From: Aliiroseovarius sp. S1123
GTDB taxonomy: Bacteria; Pseudomonadota; Alphaproteobacteria; Rhodobacterales; Rhodobacteraceae
Length of the DNA: 64,000 bases
Assembly: GCF_023015885.1 (NCBI RefSeq)
Contig: NZ_JALKBE010000001.1
Span: 558,001-622,000, forward strand
Direction: 5' to 3'
Of this stretch, positions 1 to 10,122 are shown in pieces (within the stretch, counting starts at the first letter, position 1; each line of letters starts with the position of its first letter). The position numbers and the translations under genes are program-made. The notes under the pieces are model-generated. The model was not told the origin of the DNA, ran no database searches, and was given only the letters and a program-made list of their open reading frames with translations.

Positions 1-659
1 GCCCCGCGTGCAAGAACCAGGTTATTTTTCGTGGTGAACCGCTTGGCGTCATAGCTCAGGGATTGGGTAAACAGATCCTCTGCGCCCTTATAGTCGGCGC
101 GCGTCAGTTTCGAATATCCCCAGTTGTTCAGAACGGTCGCCGGGTTCGTGGTCAGGCCCACAGCGGTCTCATAGAAGCTGTCTGCCTTCTTCCACTCTTC
201 TTTGCTGTCAGCAATCATTGCCTCTAGCCTGTAACGACGGAAGGTTTCGTGTGTGGGGGGGATCTTGTTTAGTTCCGCCTCGGCCTGTTCCCAGTCGCCC
301 GATCGGATCAGCGCGTCGGCCAGAGAAACACGGTCTTCGTTGGTGGCGCCGGGAAGTGATACAACTTTCTTCCATACTCCGACAGCTTCAGATGGGCGCT
401 TGGCGCGCACAAGAGATTGCCCAAGGCCGCGTTGAAGATCAATGCGATCAGGATTGTTTTTTACAGCACCGCGGAAATAGGCCGCGGCTTCGTCTGCGTC
501 TCCGACCGTCAGCATGATGTCGTTCAGGTTGCTTTCGTCGATGACATTCAAATCTGCCATGGCGCGTTCGACGTCTTCACCCTGGCCTTTGGGGTTTTGA
601 CATGCCGAAAGGGCCAAGGCACTGCTTACGCAAAGCACAAGTAGAGTTGGGTGGCGCAT
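1..659 (-). CDS. TPR-repeat lipoprotein of the tad locus, partial (3' end beyond window)
   Basis: About 219 codons are visible from an ATG at 659; the C-terminus lies beyond position 1. The N-terminus is a lipoprotein signal with a lipobox-like LSAC ending in Cys at about residue 20. The rest is helical with tetratricopeptide-type spacing (AAAYFRGAVKNNPDRIDLQRG, then further units). It follows another TPR lipoprotein gene by about 30 bp on the same strand, so it is the distal gene of the tad operon seen here. TadD-type TPR lipoproteins are thought to help pilus assembly at the outer membrane. The family is clear, the exact role inferred. Confidence 0.75.
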   Translation of the reverse strand, partial: MRHPTLLVLCVSSALALSACQNPKGQGEDVERAMADLNVIDESNLNDIMLTVGDADEAAAYFRGAVKNNPDRIDLQRGLGQSLVRAKRPSEAVGVWKKVVSLPGATNEDRVSLADALIRSGDWEQAEAELNKIPPTHETFRRYRLEAMIADSKEEWKKADSFYETAVGLTTNPATVLNNWGYSKLTRADYKGAEDLFTQSLSYDAKRFTTKNNLVLARG

Positions 660-689
660 GTTCGCGTCCTTTACTGCTCGTCTCTCCGT

Positions 690-1298
690 CTAGATTTCGG
701 ACAGTAGCAGGTAGTCACCCGAGCCTCTCCGAACCAGCGAAAATGTATCATTATTGGCTGGATCATAATCCGGATCGCCTTGATTGGCGAGCGCCAGGCG
801 CAAATTCTCCCGAATTTCGGCAGATTGGCCACGATCCAGACCAAATGCGATCCGGAAGACGTGGGCTGCTTCGCTGACCTGGCCGGTTTCCATCAGCACG
901 ACGCCCAAATTATTCCAAGCCGGTGCAAAGTTCACGTCCACCTGAGTGGCCCTGCGCAGCAATTTCTCGGCTTGTCTTAACCGACCAAGCTGCAGATTTG
1001 CCGACCCTAGGGCAGAAAGAACATCCACTGTGAAACCGTGTTCAATCGCCGCACGCTTATAAGCCTTCAGCGCAAGCTCGTGTTCACCAGCAGCGGTCAA
1101 CCTGTGGCCAACGATCAGCCCGTCGACCGAGTCGTCCAGCGTGCCGTAGGTCCCGGGGGCGTATGGGCTGTCATCTGCGCGTCCAAACCCGGTCGTGTTG
1201 GTCTGGCATCCGGTCAGAAACATCACAGATGCTACCACGGTCAGCATGCTGACGGATCTCAGGCCGGTGTGCTTCGGAAGGGTGGGCCGCTGGATCAC
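690..1298 (-). CDS. tadD: TadD-like TPR lipoprotein
   Basis: A protein of 202 aa with a GTG start, preceded at 7 nt by AAAGGAA. The signal region ends in the lipobox LTGC, predicting an outer-membrane lipoprotein. TPR-like units fill the middle (HELALKAYKRAAIEHGF, RQAEKLLRRATQVDVNFAPA and NNLGVVLMETGQVSEAAHVF). It lies 30 bp downstream of tadC, the usual place of tadD in tad loci. TadD proteins are pilotin-like assembly factors for the Tad secretin or pilus; that role comes from the family. The gene next to it is a second TPR lipoprotein, so the locus has two in tandem. Confidence 0.82.
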   Translation of the reverse strand: MIQRPTLPKHTGLRSVSMLTVVASVMFLTGCQTNTTGFGRADDSPYAPGTYGTLDDSVDGLIVGHRLTAAGEHELALKAYKRAAIEHGFTVDVLSALGSANLQLGRLRQAEKLLRRATQVDVNFAPAWNNLGVVLMETGQVSEAAHVFRIAFGLDRGQSAEIRENLRLALANQGDPDYDPANNDTFSLVRRGSGDYLLLSEI

Positions 1299-1328
1299 GT
1301 GATGTTCCTTTCCATGACGGATGCGCGG

Positions 1329-2303
1329 TCAGAAGCTGACGCTCTTCAGGGTCAGGTAGATCTCGTAAACAGAAGGGCCAATCAGGATGATCAACAACGG
1401 GGGCACCGTCAGCATCATCGTGGCCAGCGTCATCTTGGTCGGAAGCTTGTTGGCTTTCTCCTCGGCGCGCATGACACGTTTGTCCCGCATCTCGCTTGCG
1501 TAGACGCGCAAGGCTTCTGCAATGGATGTACCGAAGGTCGAGGATTGGATCATCACGGTGACAAAGCTGGCCACATCCGGTACGCCCGAGCGTTCGGACA
1601 TGTCGCGCAGAACTTGCACGCGGTCCTTGCCGGCCTTCATCTCGTTCGAGACGATCGAGAACTCGTCAGCCAGCGCGGGGTAGGACGGGCGGATTTCCTT
1701 GGAAACGCGCAAGATCGCCTGATCGAGGGATTGACCGGCCTCGACACAGACCAGCATCATGTCCAGCGCGTCGGGGAAACCGTTGATGATCTCTTCTTTG
1801 CGTTCTTCAACGCGGCGCGTCACCCAATATTTTGGCAACATATATCCGCAGACGCCCGGCAACAGGATCCACAGAATACGAGCCTGCGTAGTCATTTCCT
1901 GCTCATTGGCTGTTTTCAGAATGGTCAGAAATACACCAAACGCCAGCAAGCCTATGCCCAGGGCAAACTGCGCGAAGTGATAGGTCTGAACCGCGTTTTT
2001 GCCCGGATAGCCCGCCTGCAACAGCTTTAGCTGGACAGCCGAATACTCTTCCGCGTCCTGAGGTTCCAGAAACGCCGAGTATTTTTCAAGTTTCGTTGAC
2101 CCTTGAGCCACGCGAAGGTCGGCTTTCTGGGTGCCTCGTGCGGTGCCTTCACGCTGTTTCTTCAGCTTGTCCAGCGGATCCACCTGCTTGCGCAGCGCGA
2201 AAGGCAACGTGACGACGACCAGAAGGATGCCGACGCCTCCAAGCGCAAGAATTGGCCCCGCGGGTCCAAGCTGTTCAGTCAGAAAGTCGATGATGGATTG
2301 CAT
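1329..2303 (-). CDS. tadC: TadC, Tad pilus inner-membrane platform protein
   Basis: A protein of 324 aa of the type II secretion F (GspF) family. It has N-terminal membrane segments (PILALGGVGILLVVVTLPFA; then FALGIGLLAFGVFLTILK), a cytoplasmic helical domain with the conserved GFPDALDMMLVCVEAGQSLD stretch, and a C-terminal hydrophobic pair. TadB and TadC form the inner-membrane base on which the CpaF ATPase works to polymerise Flp pilin. The gene is 12 bp downstream of tadB and 30 bp upstream of tadD on the same strand. Length and order match canonical tad loci. Confidence 0.92.
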   Translation of the reverse strand: MQSIIDFLTEQLGPAGPILALGGVGILLVVVTLPFALRKQVDPLDKLKKQREGTARGTQKADLRVAQGSTKLEKYSAFLEPQDAEEYSAVQLKLLQAGYPGKNAVQTYHFAQFALGIGLLAFGVFLTILKTANEQEMTTQARILWILLPGVCGYMLPKYWVTRRVEERKEEIINGFPDALDMMLVCVEAGQSLDQAILRVSKEIRPSYPALADEFSIVSNEMKAGKDRVQVLRDMSERSGVPDVASFVTVMIQSSTFGTSIAEALRVYASEMRDKRVMRAEEKANKLPTKMTLATMMLTVPPLLIILIGPSVYEIYLTLKSVSF

Positions 2304-2315
2304 GGTTTTGCCAGC

Positions 2316-3284
2316 CTAGACTTTGATGTTCACAAGCATACGCATCACGAAGATGTTGGCGATCAGAAAGCCACCCACGACCAGACATGCTGGAATGAAA
2401 TAGGCGGTTTCGCGTACGTCGTCGTAATAGTTTGGTTGGATCAGGTTGATCATGACCAGCGCAAGTAGTGGGAAACCGGACAGGAAGTTTCCTGACCATT
2501 TGGCTTCGGATGTAATGGCGCGGACCCGGCGAAACAGGCGAAAGCGCGAGCGGATCACTTTGGCCAAACCATCAAGAATCTCGGCGAGGTTACCCCCCGA
2601 GGTTTGCTGGATTGTCACCGCAACCGCCAGAAAGCGCATGTCTTGGTTGTCCATGCGCTCGGCCATGTTGGACAGCGCTTCTCCGACGTCACGCCCATAG
2701 GCGCTTTCGTCAGCGATGAGGCCCATCTCTGTTCCCAGCGGATCCGGGACCTCTTTGGCCACGATTTGTACGGCCGACGAGAACGGGTGTCCGACGCGCA
2801 GCGAACGCACCATCAACTCCACTGCGTCCGGCAGCTGTTCTTCGATCATCGACATTCGCTTCTTGGCTTTGTTGCTAACCCAGAAGAACACACCGCCGAC
2901 GCCCATGACGATGGATACACCGACACGTACCGGCAGGCTGGCTGCTGTTGCGACGCTGAGGCCGAAATATGCAAAAACCGTGAGGGCAGCCATGATGACG
3001 ATCAACTGTGTTGGCGTGAACGCCAAGGCCGCCTTTTGCGCCTTGGTGGCCAGAAGGGAATAGAACGGTATGCCCTGCGCCTTAACGTGCTGGCTCATTT
3101 CTTTGCGCAGCTTTTCCAACACCTCTTCGCGGGCGGCACCCTTTTCCAGCATGTCGAGGCGCCGGTTGACGCGACTGTTCAGGCTAATGGATTTTCCGAA
3201 GATTGTCAGATAGATACCTTCGACCAGCAGCAAGACTGCCAGGAAGATCAAACCATAGATAATCGGTTCAGCAGAGATCGTCAT
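2316..3284 (-). CDS. tadB: TadB, Tad pilus inner-membrane platform protein
   Basis: A protein of 322 aa of the GspF/TadB family. I chose the ATG at 3284 (MTISAEP) rather than the upstream in-frame start at 3299, because the cpaF stop is at 3287-3289 and 2 bp then separate the genes. A membrane segment lies near the N-terminus (IYGLIFLAVLLLVEGIYLTI), two more follow around residues 110-150, then the conserved LPDAVELMVRSLRVGHPF region, and a C-terminal hydrophobic pair. It partners TadC in the inner-membrane assembly platform. Confidence 0.92.
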   Translation of the reverse strand: MTISAEPIIYGLIFLAVLLLVEGIYLTIFGKSISLNSRVNRRLDMLEKGAAREEVLEKLRKEMSQHVKAQGIPFYSLLATKAQKAALAFTPTQLIVIMAALTVFAYFGLSVATAASLPVRVGVSIVMGVGGVFFWVSNKAKKRMSMIEEQLPDAVELMVRSLRVGHPFSSAVQIVAKEVPDPLGTEMGLIADESAYGRDVGEALSNMAERMDNQDMRFLAVAVTIQQTSGGNLAEILDGLAKVIRSRFRLFRRVRAITSEAKWSGNFLSGFPLLALVMINLIQPNYYDDVRETAYFIPACLVVGGFLIANIFVMRMLVNIKV

Positions 3285-3286
3285 GA

Positions 3287-4756
<1,470 letters not shown>

Positions 4757-4771
4757 GGTGCCTCCGGAGAA

Positions 4772-6019
4772 TTACTGGGCCGCGATGTCAGCCTGGTTCA
4801 GATCATGTACGGATTTTGCAAGCTTCTGCAGTTCCTTACGCAAAACGTTCTTCGGAGCCGAATTCGCCAGAGGCGCACCGTGATCTCCTGATTCTGGAAC
4901 TTGCTTGCCGCCATCGGGCAGCATCAGTTCGATCGAGATGTCGAGGCTCTCGGCCAACCGTTTTACGCGCGACTTGCCCGAAAGATCCGTGAATTTCGGT
5001 GACCGGTTCAGAACATAGCGCAGTTTTTCGACCGGCAGCTCTTCCGCTTTCAGCGCCTTGATCATCCGTAATGTGTTCTGGGCCGAGCGCAGGTCAAGTT
5101 CCAGCGTCACGAAATAAACATGCGCCGCTTGCAGCACCGTTTCGGTCCATTGGACCAACGTGTTGGGCATATCGATGATCACATAGTCGAAATTGGTCCG
5201 CGCCATTTCGACGATCCGCCCAACGTCCTCGACGGTGATCATGTCCAAGGGAAGAATATCGGGCGGAGCGGTCAGGACGTGCAGGCGGTCTTCGTAGGTC
5301 AGAAGGGCCTGCATGAAGATTTCCTGATCCATCATTTCCGTGTCGGACAGCAGCTCATAGACGACGTCACGGCGCGGCAGATCAAGATAGGTGGCTGTCG
5401 ATCCGAACTGAAGGCCGAAATCCAGCAGACACACACGCGGTGGTGCCGTTTTTTCCACTTGGGTCAGTTCCCAGGCCAAGTTGACCGCGAATGTGGTCGC
5501 GCCGGTGCCGCCTGCCATGGGTTGAACGGCCAGAATGACGGCCTCGCGATTTCCCGTCGATTTTCGGGGCGCGTGTTCCTGGGGCGCGGCATGGGCGACG
5601 GGCGCTACCTCTTTTTCACGCATACGCTTGATCGCGTCATGAAGCGCGCCATCTGGAAGCGGGTAGGGGACGAATTCCTCGGCTCCCAGTTTAAGCAGTT
5701 GGTGCAGCGCAATCGGGCTGACTTCTTCGGCGATAACGATGATTTTGATGTTTCGCTGGACAGCGGCCTTGATGACCGCGGCCACGGTGCTGAGGTCCGC
5801 CTCGTCCTGATCGTCAAGCGCCATGGCGATGAACTCGAGGTCCTTGGCATCTGGCTGTTCAAAGAACGCGACAGCGTCGTCAAGCGGAAGATCGCCCCAG
5901 GCTTCGCCCAGTTCGGCCTCCATATCTTCGATCAAAAGGTCGAAATTCTGCACATCTCTCGAGACTGTGCAGGCGGTGATCGGTTCGGGATCAGATTGTA
6001 GCTCGGCGCTGCCACTCAT
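4772..6019 (-). CDS. cpaE: CpaE/TadZ, MinD-like pilus localisation ATPase
   Basis: A protein of 415 aa taking the ATG at 6019 (MSGSAELQ), which has AAGGAA just upstream; an in-frame upstream ATG at 6112 has no such support. The N-terminal third resembles a response-regulator-like receiver (IKIIVIAEEVSPIALHQLLK). The C-terminal part is a MinD/ParA ATPase with a degenerate Walker A (QPMAGGTGATTFAVNLA, where the usual GKT lysine is absent) and a VCLLDFGLQFGS stretch. TadZ proteins place the Tad machine at the cell pole. It heads the cpaE-cpaF-tadBCD group, with a promoter candidate about 260 bp upstream. Confidence 0.9.
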   Translation of the reverse strand: MSGSAELQSDPEPITACTVSRDVQNFDLLIEDMEAELGEAWGDLPLDDAVAFFEQPDAKDLEFIAMALDDQDEADLSTVAAVIKAAVQRNIKIIVIAEEVSPIALHQLLKLGAEEFVPYPLPDGALHDAIKRMREKEVAPVAHAAPQEHAPRKSTGNREAVILAVQPMAGGTGATTFAVNLAWELTQVEKTAPPRVCLLDFGLQFGSTATYLDLPRRDVVYELLSDTEMMDQEIFMQALLTYEDRLHVLTAPPDILPLDMITVEDVGRIVEMARTNFDYVIIDMPNTLVQWTETVLQAAHVYFVTLELDLRSAQNTLRMIKALKAEELPVEKLRYVLNRSPKFTDLSGKSRVKRLAESLDISIELMLPDGGKQVPESGDHGAPLANSAPKNVLRKELQKLAKSVHDLNQADIAAQ

Positions 6020-6380
6020 TTCCTTGTTCCTTTCATATCCGGCATTGCGGCCCTTTCGGATCTGACGACCGGGTTCTCTCGTTAATTGCGAATCGCACAC
6101 ACACATACACATAGCGCCCTGGCGGAATGAACCGTTGCAGGGAATCTGGGCAAGAATGCGGCTCTAAGCCTTTATTATCTGAATTTTATGGACAGTGTGC
6201 CCAATAGGAAAGGATCTGTTTCGCACTTGCGAACGAATTTGCTGTCTTTTCCAGAGTCGTTCTTGCCTCAATCATTTCTACTATAGCATTGATAACGAAA
6301 GAAATAAACTAAATGCTCGACTGAGCGTTGCAGAGTAACCTGCTTTTGAAAAGGTAAGCTGAAGCCCCTTCGCAAAGGAA
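6020..6380. other. Intergenic region between the OmpA-type lipoprotein gene and cpaE
   Basis: This 361-bp gap is AT-richer than its surroundings. It holds the promoter candidate noted at 6280-6308 and a short CA-rich stretch near 6096-6112, just upstream of cpaE. I see no ORF with a supported start, no tRNA and no strong hairpin other than the terminator that bounds it at 6381. Confidence 0.5.
6280..6308 (-). promoter_or_regulatory. Candidate promoter of the cpaE-cpaF-tadBCD operon
   Basis: Read on the minus strand: TTTATT, a 17-nt spacer, then TATAGT, which matches TATAAT at five of six positions. It lies in the roughly 360-bp gap between cpaE and the terminator behind the OmpA-type gene, where a separate transcript must begin. 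The -35 is weak, so the call is tentative. Confidence 0.35.
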
Positions 6381-6412
6381 AAGGGACGCAATCTTTCGTG
6401 CGTCCCTTTTTG
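6381..6412 (-). terminator. Intrinsic terminator behind the OmpA-type lipoprotein gene
   Basis: A perfect 10-bp stem AAGGGACGCA/TGCGTCCCTT with an 8-nt loop, flanked by T-rich sequence on both strands. It lies 19 bp past the stop of the 6431-7093 gene and splits the tad locus into two transcription units. It can work in both directions. Confidence 0.8.
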
Positions 6413-6430
6413 TCATATTCTGATGCGTGG

Positions 6431-7093
6431 TTACTGGACTGTACTCGTACCACCCTGCGCAATTTGGGGGGGCGGCACCGCGCTTGCAATATACTGACGG
6501 TTGATAATTTCAGCATACTTACCGTCAAGCAAAGTTGCTTTGCGGTTGTTGGCAAAGCCACTGACCTCGGTCACGGTGCGGCGGTTGCGTAGCTCGCGCT
6601 GATCGGTTTGGATCAACGGCCGGGTTTCACCATAGCTGACCACGGCCTCGAGGCGCGAACGGCTGATGCCGCGCGATACCAGATAGTTCACGACCGCGCG
6701 CGCACGGCGCATACCGAGGCGGTTGTTATATGCGGTCGAGCCGACAAGGTCGGTATGGCCATAGACGCGGAAACGCATTTCCGGGAACTGCTGGATCCAA
6801 GACGCCTGCGTGTCCAGAACGCGACGGGCCTCGGGTGTTAGATTGGCCTTGTTGAACTCGAAGTTCACTGTGTCGCCAACTTCGCGGCTGAAGCGTTCTG
6901 CCAGTGCCTGCACGACGTTGATCTCGCCGGTTTGGACGCCGATGTTGTGGGCGGTCGGTGCGCCGAAGCCACCCTCATCAAGGCTGCCGCCTGCTTCATT
7001 CAGCCAGAAATGCATTGCCTGAGGGTTGTCAGCGCATCCCGAGAGAACTGCGACGACCGACGTGGCGGCGAGAATGGGTTTGATCCGTTTCAT
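6431..7093 (-). CDS. OmpA-family peptidoglycan-binding lipoprotein of the tad locus
   Basis: A protein of 220 aa. The lipoprotein signal ends in LSGC (Cys about residue 20). Residues about 75-180 form an OmpA C-terminal domain: VNFEFNKANLTPEARRVLD, then FRVYGHTDLVGSTAYNNRLG, RARAVVNYLVSRGI and ELRNRRTV, with the diaminopimelate-contacting Asp and Arg positions kept. It should anchor the outer membrane to peptidoglycan. It sits 10 bp downstream of the cpaC secretin, where other tad loci carry cpaD/rcpB, so it probably stabilises the secretin. Family confident; function inferred from position. Confidence 0.82.
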   Translation of the reverse strand: MKRIKPILAATSVVAVLSGCADNPQAMHFWLNEAGGSLDEGGFGAPTAHNIGVQTGEINVVQALAERFSREVGDTVNFEFNKANLTPEARRVLDTQASWIQQFPEMRFRVYGHTDLVGSTAYNNRLGMRRARAVVNYLVSRGISRSRLEAVVSYGETRPLIQTDQRELRNRRTVTEVSGFANNRKATLLDGKYAEIINRQYIASAVPPPQIAQGGTSTVQ

Positions 7094-7103
7094 GTCGCTA
7101 TCC

Positions 7104-8519
7104 TTATTCCATCACGTAGCCGTAAGACCCCGAGAAGTCTTGCTTGGCGATTTCGGCCGCAACACCGGTCGTCGGAGCCGAGGATTTGGCGGTTTTCCCA
7201 AACAGGAACAGGTCTTTTTCGGACGGCGGGCGAATGCGGTCCGTCGGGACTGCCAGGAACTCGCCGCGTGTGGGCGTAACCAGATGGGCCGAGACAATGA
7301 TGACAAGTTCGGACTGGCGACGCTCATATTCCGTCGAGCGGAAGAGGGCACCCAGAACCGGCAGATCACCAAGCCACGGAACTGATCCGATTGCATCCTG
7401 GAAATCATCTTCGATCAGGCCCGCGATGGCGAAGCTTTCACCGTCACGCAGCTCGACCGTTGTCGACGTTTCGCGGCGGCGGAACGAGTTCAAGATCAAA
7501 CCGCCATTCTGATAACTGACCGAGCTGTCCAATCCGGACACGGCAGCCTTGAGCTGAAGGTTGATCACGTCATCCGTCAGCACGGTCGGCGTGAAGTTCA
7601 GTTCAACACCAAAGGGCTTGTAGTCGACGGCGATGGCGCCGTCTTCCTGCGCAACCGGGATCGGGAATTCACCACCTGCCAGGAACGATGCTTCCTGTCC
7701 CGACAGGGCCGTCAGGTTCGGTTCCGCCAAAGTGCGAATTACACCTTTAGATTCAAGGGCTTCTAGAAGAATTCCAACTTGGAAGCTGCCAGCGTTGAAG
7801 CCGAGGGTCGTAACCCCCTCCTGGTCGCCACTAACAATAATGTCCGTTGCGCCCGACAGGGCGTTTCCGTTTTGCAGCCAGGTACCTGTGGTGCCACCAA
7901 TGGCGAGGCCGCCAGCGGAACCGCCCAATTGCACCGAACTCGAAAGCGCTTTGCGGACCGAGCGGGCCATTTCGGCAAAGCGTACTTTCAGCATCACCTG
8001 TTGGGTGCCGCCGACGCTCATCATGTTCGACACGCGCTCTGGCGCGTAGCGGTTCGCAAGGTCAAGAGCCAGCATCATTTGTTGCGGAGAACTGACCACG
8101 CCAGACAGCACAATGCCGTCATTGGCGGTGCGCACTTCAATTCCTTCACCGGGAAGGATCTGACGCAGACGCTCTTTGAATTCGCTAATGTCGGGCGTGA
8201 CATGCACTTCGACGTTGCTCAGAAGCTTACCATCTGGCCCCAGAAGGGTCAGTGTGGTGCGTCCGGGTGTCTTGCCCAGCACATAGATGGTGCGGTCAGA
8301 CAGGGTCGAAATGTCTGCGATACCTGGGTTTGCGATGGAAAGTTCCGCAAACGGATTGTCGCTTTCAACGACTACGGCGCGGTTCATCGGAACCTTCAAT
8401 GCGCGCGATGGGCCGGTGTCGGTAACACGAAGAGTTTCCGCGAGACCTGCTACAGGTGCGGTTCCAACTCCTAACGACAGACCCAATAGGGCCGCCTTGA
8501 TAAAACGATCGATCTTCAT
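7104..8519 (-). CDS. cpaC: CpaC/RcpA, outer-membrane secretin of the Tad pilus
   Basis: A protein of 471 aa with a signal peptide cut near residue 28. An N-terminal pilus/secretin domain (VVVESDNPFAELSIANPGIA, residues about 50-120) and a BON-like stretch are followed by the secretin core with FLAGGEFPIPV, VELNFTPTVL, LRDGESFAIAGL and VPWLGDLPVLGALFRS. These are the conserved bacterial type II/III secretin signatures. It forms the outer-membrane channel for the Flp pilus. AGGCAGGA precedes the ATG. Gene order cpaB-cpaC agrees with other tad loci. Confidence 0.94.
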   Translation of the reverse strand: MKIDRFIKAALLGLSLGVGTAPVAGLAETLRVTDTGPSRALKVPMNRAVVVESDNPFAELSIANPGIADISTLSDRTIYVLGKTPGRTTLTLLGPDGKLLSNVEVHVTPDISEFKERLRQILPGEGIEVRTANDGIVLSGVVSSPQQMMLALDLANRYAPERVSNMMSVGGTQQVMLKVRFAEMARSVRKALSSSVQLGGSAGGLAIGGTTGTWLQNGNALSGATDIIVSGDQEGVTTLGFNAGSFQVGILLEALESKGVIRTLAEPNLTALSGQEASFLAGGEFPIPVAQEDGAIAVDYKPFGVELNFTPTVLTDDVINLQLKAAVSGLDSSVSYQNGGLILNSFRRRETSTTVELRDGESFAIAGLIEDDFQDAIGSVPWLGDLPVLGALFRSTEYERRQSELVIIVSAHLVTPTRGEFLAVPTDRIRPPSEKDLFLFGKTAKSSAPTTGVAAEIAKQDFSGSYGYVME

Positions 8520-8753
8520 GTGATCCTGCCTCTCTGATCACCTATATGTTTGGGGTATCCGCTTAAGGCGCGATTTCCCCTTTGCTCGTTGACAATGTAG
8601 CCCTCTTGTTGGGGCAATCACCGCTTATTAGTCGCAACACTGCGACGGATTGACTGAAAAATCAACAATCAATGACGTTAAGACCGGGGCTTATGTGTGC
8701 CTAACGCAACACTTATTCCGACTGCGCCCCGGTTGGGTCTTCTCGCGCTTGCC

Positions 8754-9590
8754 TTAGTTGGGGCAAGGGATGGTAGTTTCGATGATCTCGGCGCCGCGAC
8801 GTGTGCGGATCGTACAGCTTTGTGCCTTCGGTGTGTTGATCTCGCCGATAATCTCGCCCTGACCAACTTCAACAGCAGTTGAGGCCGTTTCGTCTTGAGC
8901 ACCAACCAGTGCAAGCGATAGGCGTCCGCTGGCTTGAGCCTGTGCCAATGCTGCAACTTGTCGGGGTGTAACCTCAACGGTGACCGTTCGTGCGATGGTA
9001 GGGGCGGCGCGATCGCTATCAGCGATCTGGTCGACGGCGATCAGATCAACATTGGCCAAAATCAGTTTGGTAATAGCCTCGGATACCCCGGCTTCGTTCA
9101 CGCCAGAGCCGGACCAGTACACATCAACCCGATCACCCGGGCGCAGAAATCCTGACACGCCTGAACTGACGTCCACACGAATGGCGAATGCGCGCATACC
9201 TTGGGTCAGGCGTGATGAAACCCCGGCATCGGCACCCGGCCTTGATACCTTGACGGCCATCAGGGCTTCGTCCTTCTCCATGGCGCGGATCACGGTACGG
9301 AAATTACGTTCGCCTTCGGGGAAGATTTCTTCCATGGTTTTGAACGTTCCTTCCGGGATTGCGTTTTCGGGCCATCTTACGGCACGAATGTCCTCGGCCG
9401 TGATCTGCTGGCCGTAACGCAGAGTGCGGTTGACGACAAAGACATCAACTGTCGGAACGATTGCGCTACGCGCCGCGCGCTCGGCATCCAGCTGTGCTTG
9501 ATATCCCCCAATGAAATCGCGCGCCATATATACGGCGAAGCCAGCCAGGCCGACACCGACCACCAAGACCAGTCCGAAAATCAAGCGCAT
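8754..9590 (-). CDS. cpaB: CpaB/RcpC, Tad pilus assembly protein
   Basis: A protein of 278 aa from the ATG at 9590 (MRLIFGLV), which has AGGAATTCGG before it; the longer in-frame reading to 9674 has no membrane start. One N-terminal membrane segment anchors a periplasmic protein with an SAF-like domain (VFVVNRTLRYGQQITAEDIR, residues about 45-110) and the RcpC domain (GVSGFLRPGDRVDVYWSG). CpaB/RcpC is found in almost all Flp pilus loci and is thought to interact with the secretin. A 234-bp gap without a visible terminator separates it from cpaC. Confidence 0.9.
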   Translation of the reverse strand: MRLIFGLVLVVGVGLAGFAVYMARDFIGGYQAQLDAERAARSAIVPTVDVFVVNRTLRYGQQITAEDIRAVRWPENAIPEGTFKTMEEIFPEGERNFRTVIRAMEKDEALMAVKVSRPGADAGVSSRLTQGMRAFAIRVDVSSGVSGFLRPGDRVDVYWSGSGVNEAGVSEAITKLILANVDLIAVDQIADSDRAAPTIARTVTVEVTPRQVAALAQAQASGRLSLALVGAQDETASTAVEVGQGEIIGEINTPKAQSCTIRTRRGAEIIETTIPCPN

Positions 9591-9743
9591 CCGAATTCCT
9601 TTCGTGCATATCAAACTACCGTCTGCGTGCCTGAACCTGATTGTGTCCGAAGACTTTGTCCAAATCAGAGACAATACGCAGAGTCAGGGCGAAAATCACA
9701 GGAAACGGCAATAATTTCCAGCCCATAACGCATGAACGACTGA

Positions 9744-9773
9744 ATTAATGAGAAAATGTGATCAGAGTGTCAA
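9744..9773 (-). promoter_or_regulatory. Candidate sigma-70 promoter of cpaB-cpaC-ompA
   Basis: On the minus strand a perfect TTGACA -35 is followed after 18 nt by ATTAAT as -10. The start would fall near 9737, leaving a 5' leader of about 147 nt before cpaB. It sits just downstream of the pilin terminator, where a new transcript is expected. Confidence 0.5.
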
Positions 9774-9840
9774 CTCTGCACTTATAGGTTGGAGGGAGTT
9801 GTCGATGCCAGTCGTCGGCCGCGGCGCCCCCGTAAAAAAC

Positions 9841-9870
9841 AAAAGCCCCACCTGAAGGTGCGGCTTTCAT
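9841..9870 (-). terminator. Intrinsic terminator behind the Flp pilin pair
   Basis: On the minus strand AAAGCCGCACCT, a short TC loop and AGGTGGGGCTTT form a stem with one mismatch, followed by TGTTTTTT. It lies 19 bp past the second pilin stop and separates the abundant pilin mRNA from cpaB. Confidence 0.8.
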
Positions 9871-9888
9871 ATTCTTTTATCAGCAACG

Positions 9889-10080
9889 TTAGTGCGACAT
9901 TACACTCATTGCCGATAGGCTTGACGAAATTTTGTCAGCTAGTGACGTCGTTCCGCCTGAAACCGAGGTCAACACTGCCATACCGAGACCTACAACAGCT
10001 GCCGTCAGGACAACCCAGTCTACAGTTACAGCGCCGTCTTCGTCGGCCTTAAAGGTTTCGATCATCTTAAATAGTTTCAG
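9889..10080 (-). CDS. flp2: Flp-type pilin, second copy, with apparent CTG start codon
   Basis: Reading from 10080, 63 codons in frame match the neighbouring pilin at 55 of 63 positions and end at the same place (SAMSVMSH, stop). Where the other copy has ATG, this one has CTG; AAAGGAT lies 6 nt upstream, as expected for initiation there. The only in-frame ATG (10065) would drop five residues and has no good ribosome binding site. The mature part begins after Gly16 (DEDG, then AVTVDW), with one hydrophobic helix. It is 42 bp downstream of flp1. It could be a minor pilin made at low level, or a copy crippled by a start mutation. Confidence 0.78.
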   Translation of the reverse strand: MKLFKMIETFKADEDGAVTVDWVVLTAAVVGLGMAVLTSVSGGTTSLADKISSSLSAMSVMSH

Positions 10081-10122
10081 AACACTATCCTTTACTAGTT
10101 AGATTACGCCAAGCCGAAAATC

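Noticed and set aside
4772-6112. Upstream start of cpaE at 6112
   Set aside because: The extra 31 residues come from a CA-rich stretch without a ribosome site, whereas 6019 has AAGGAA.
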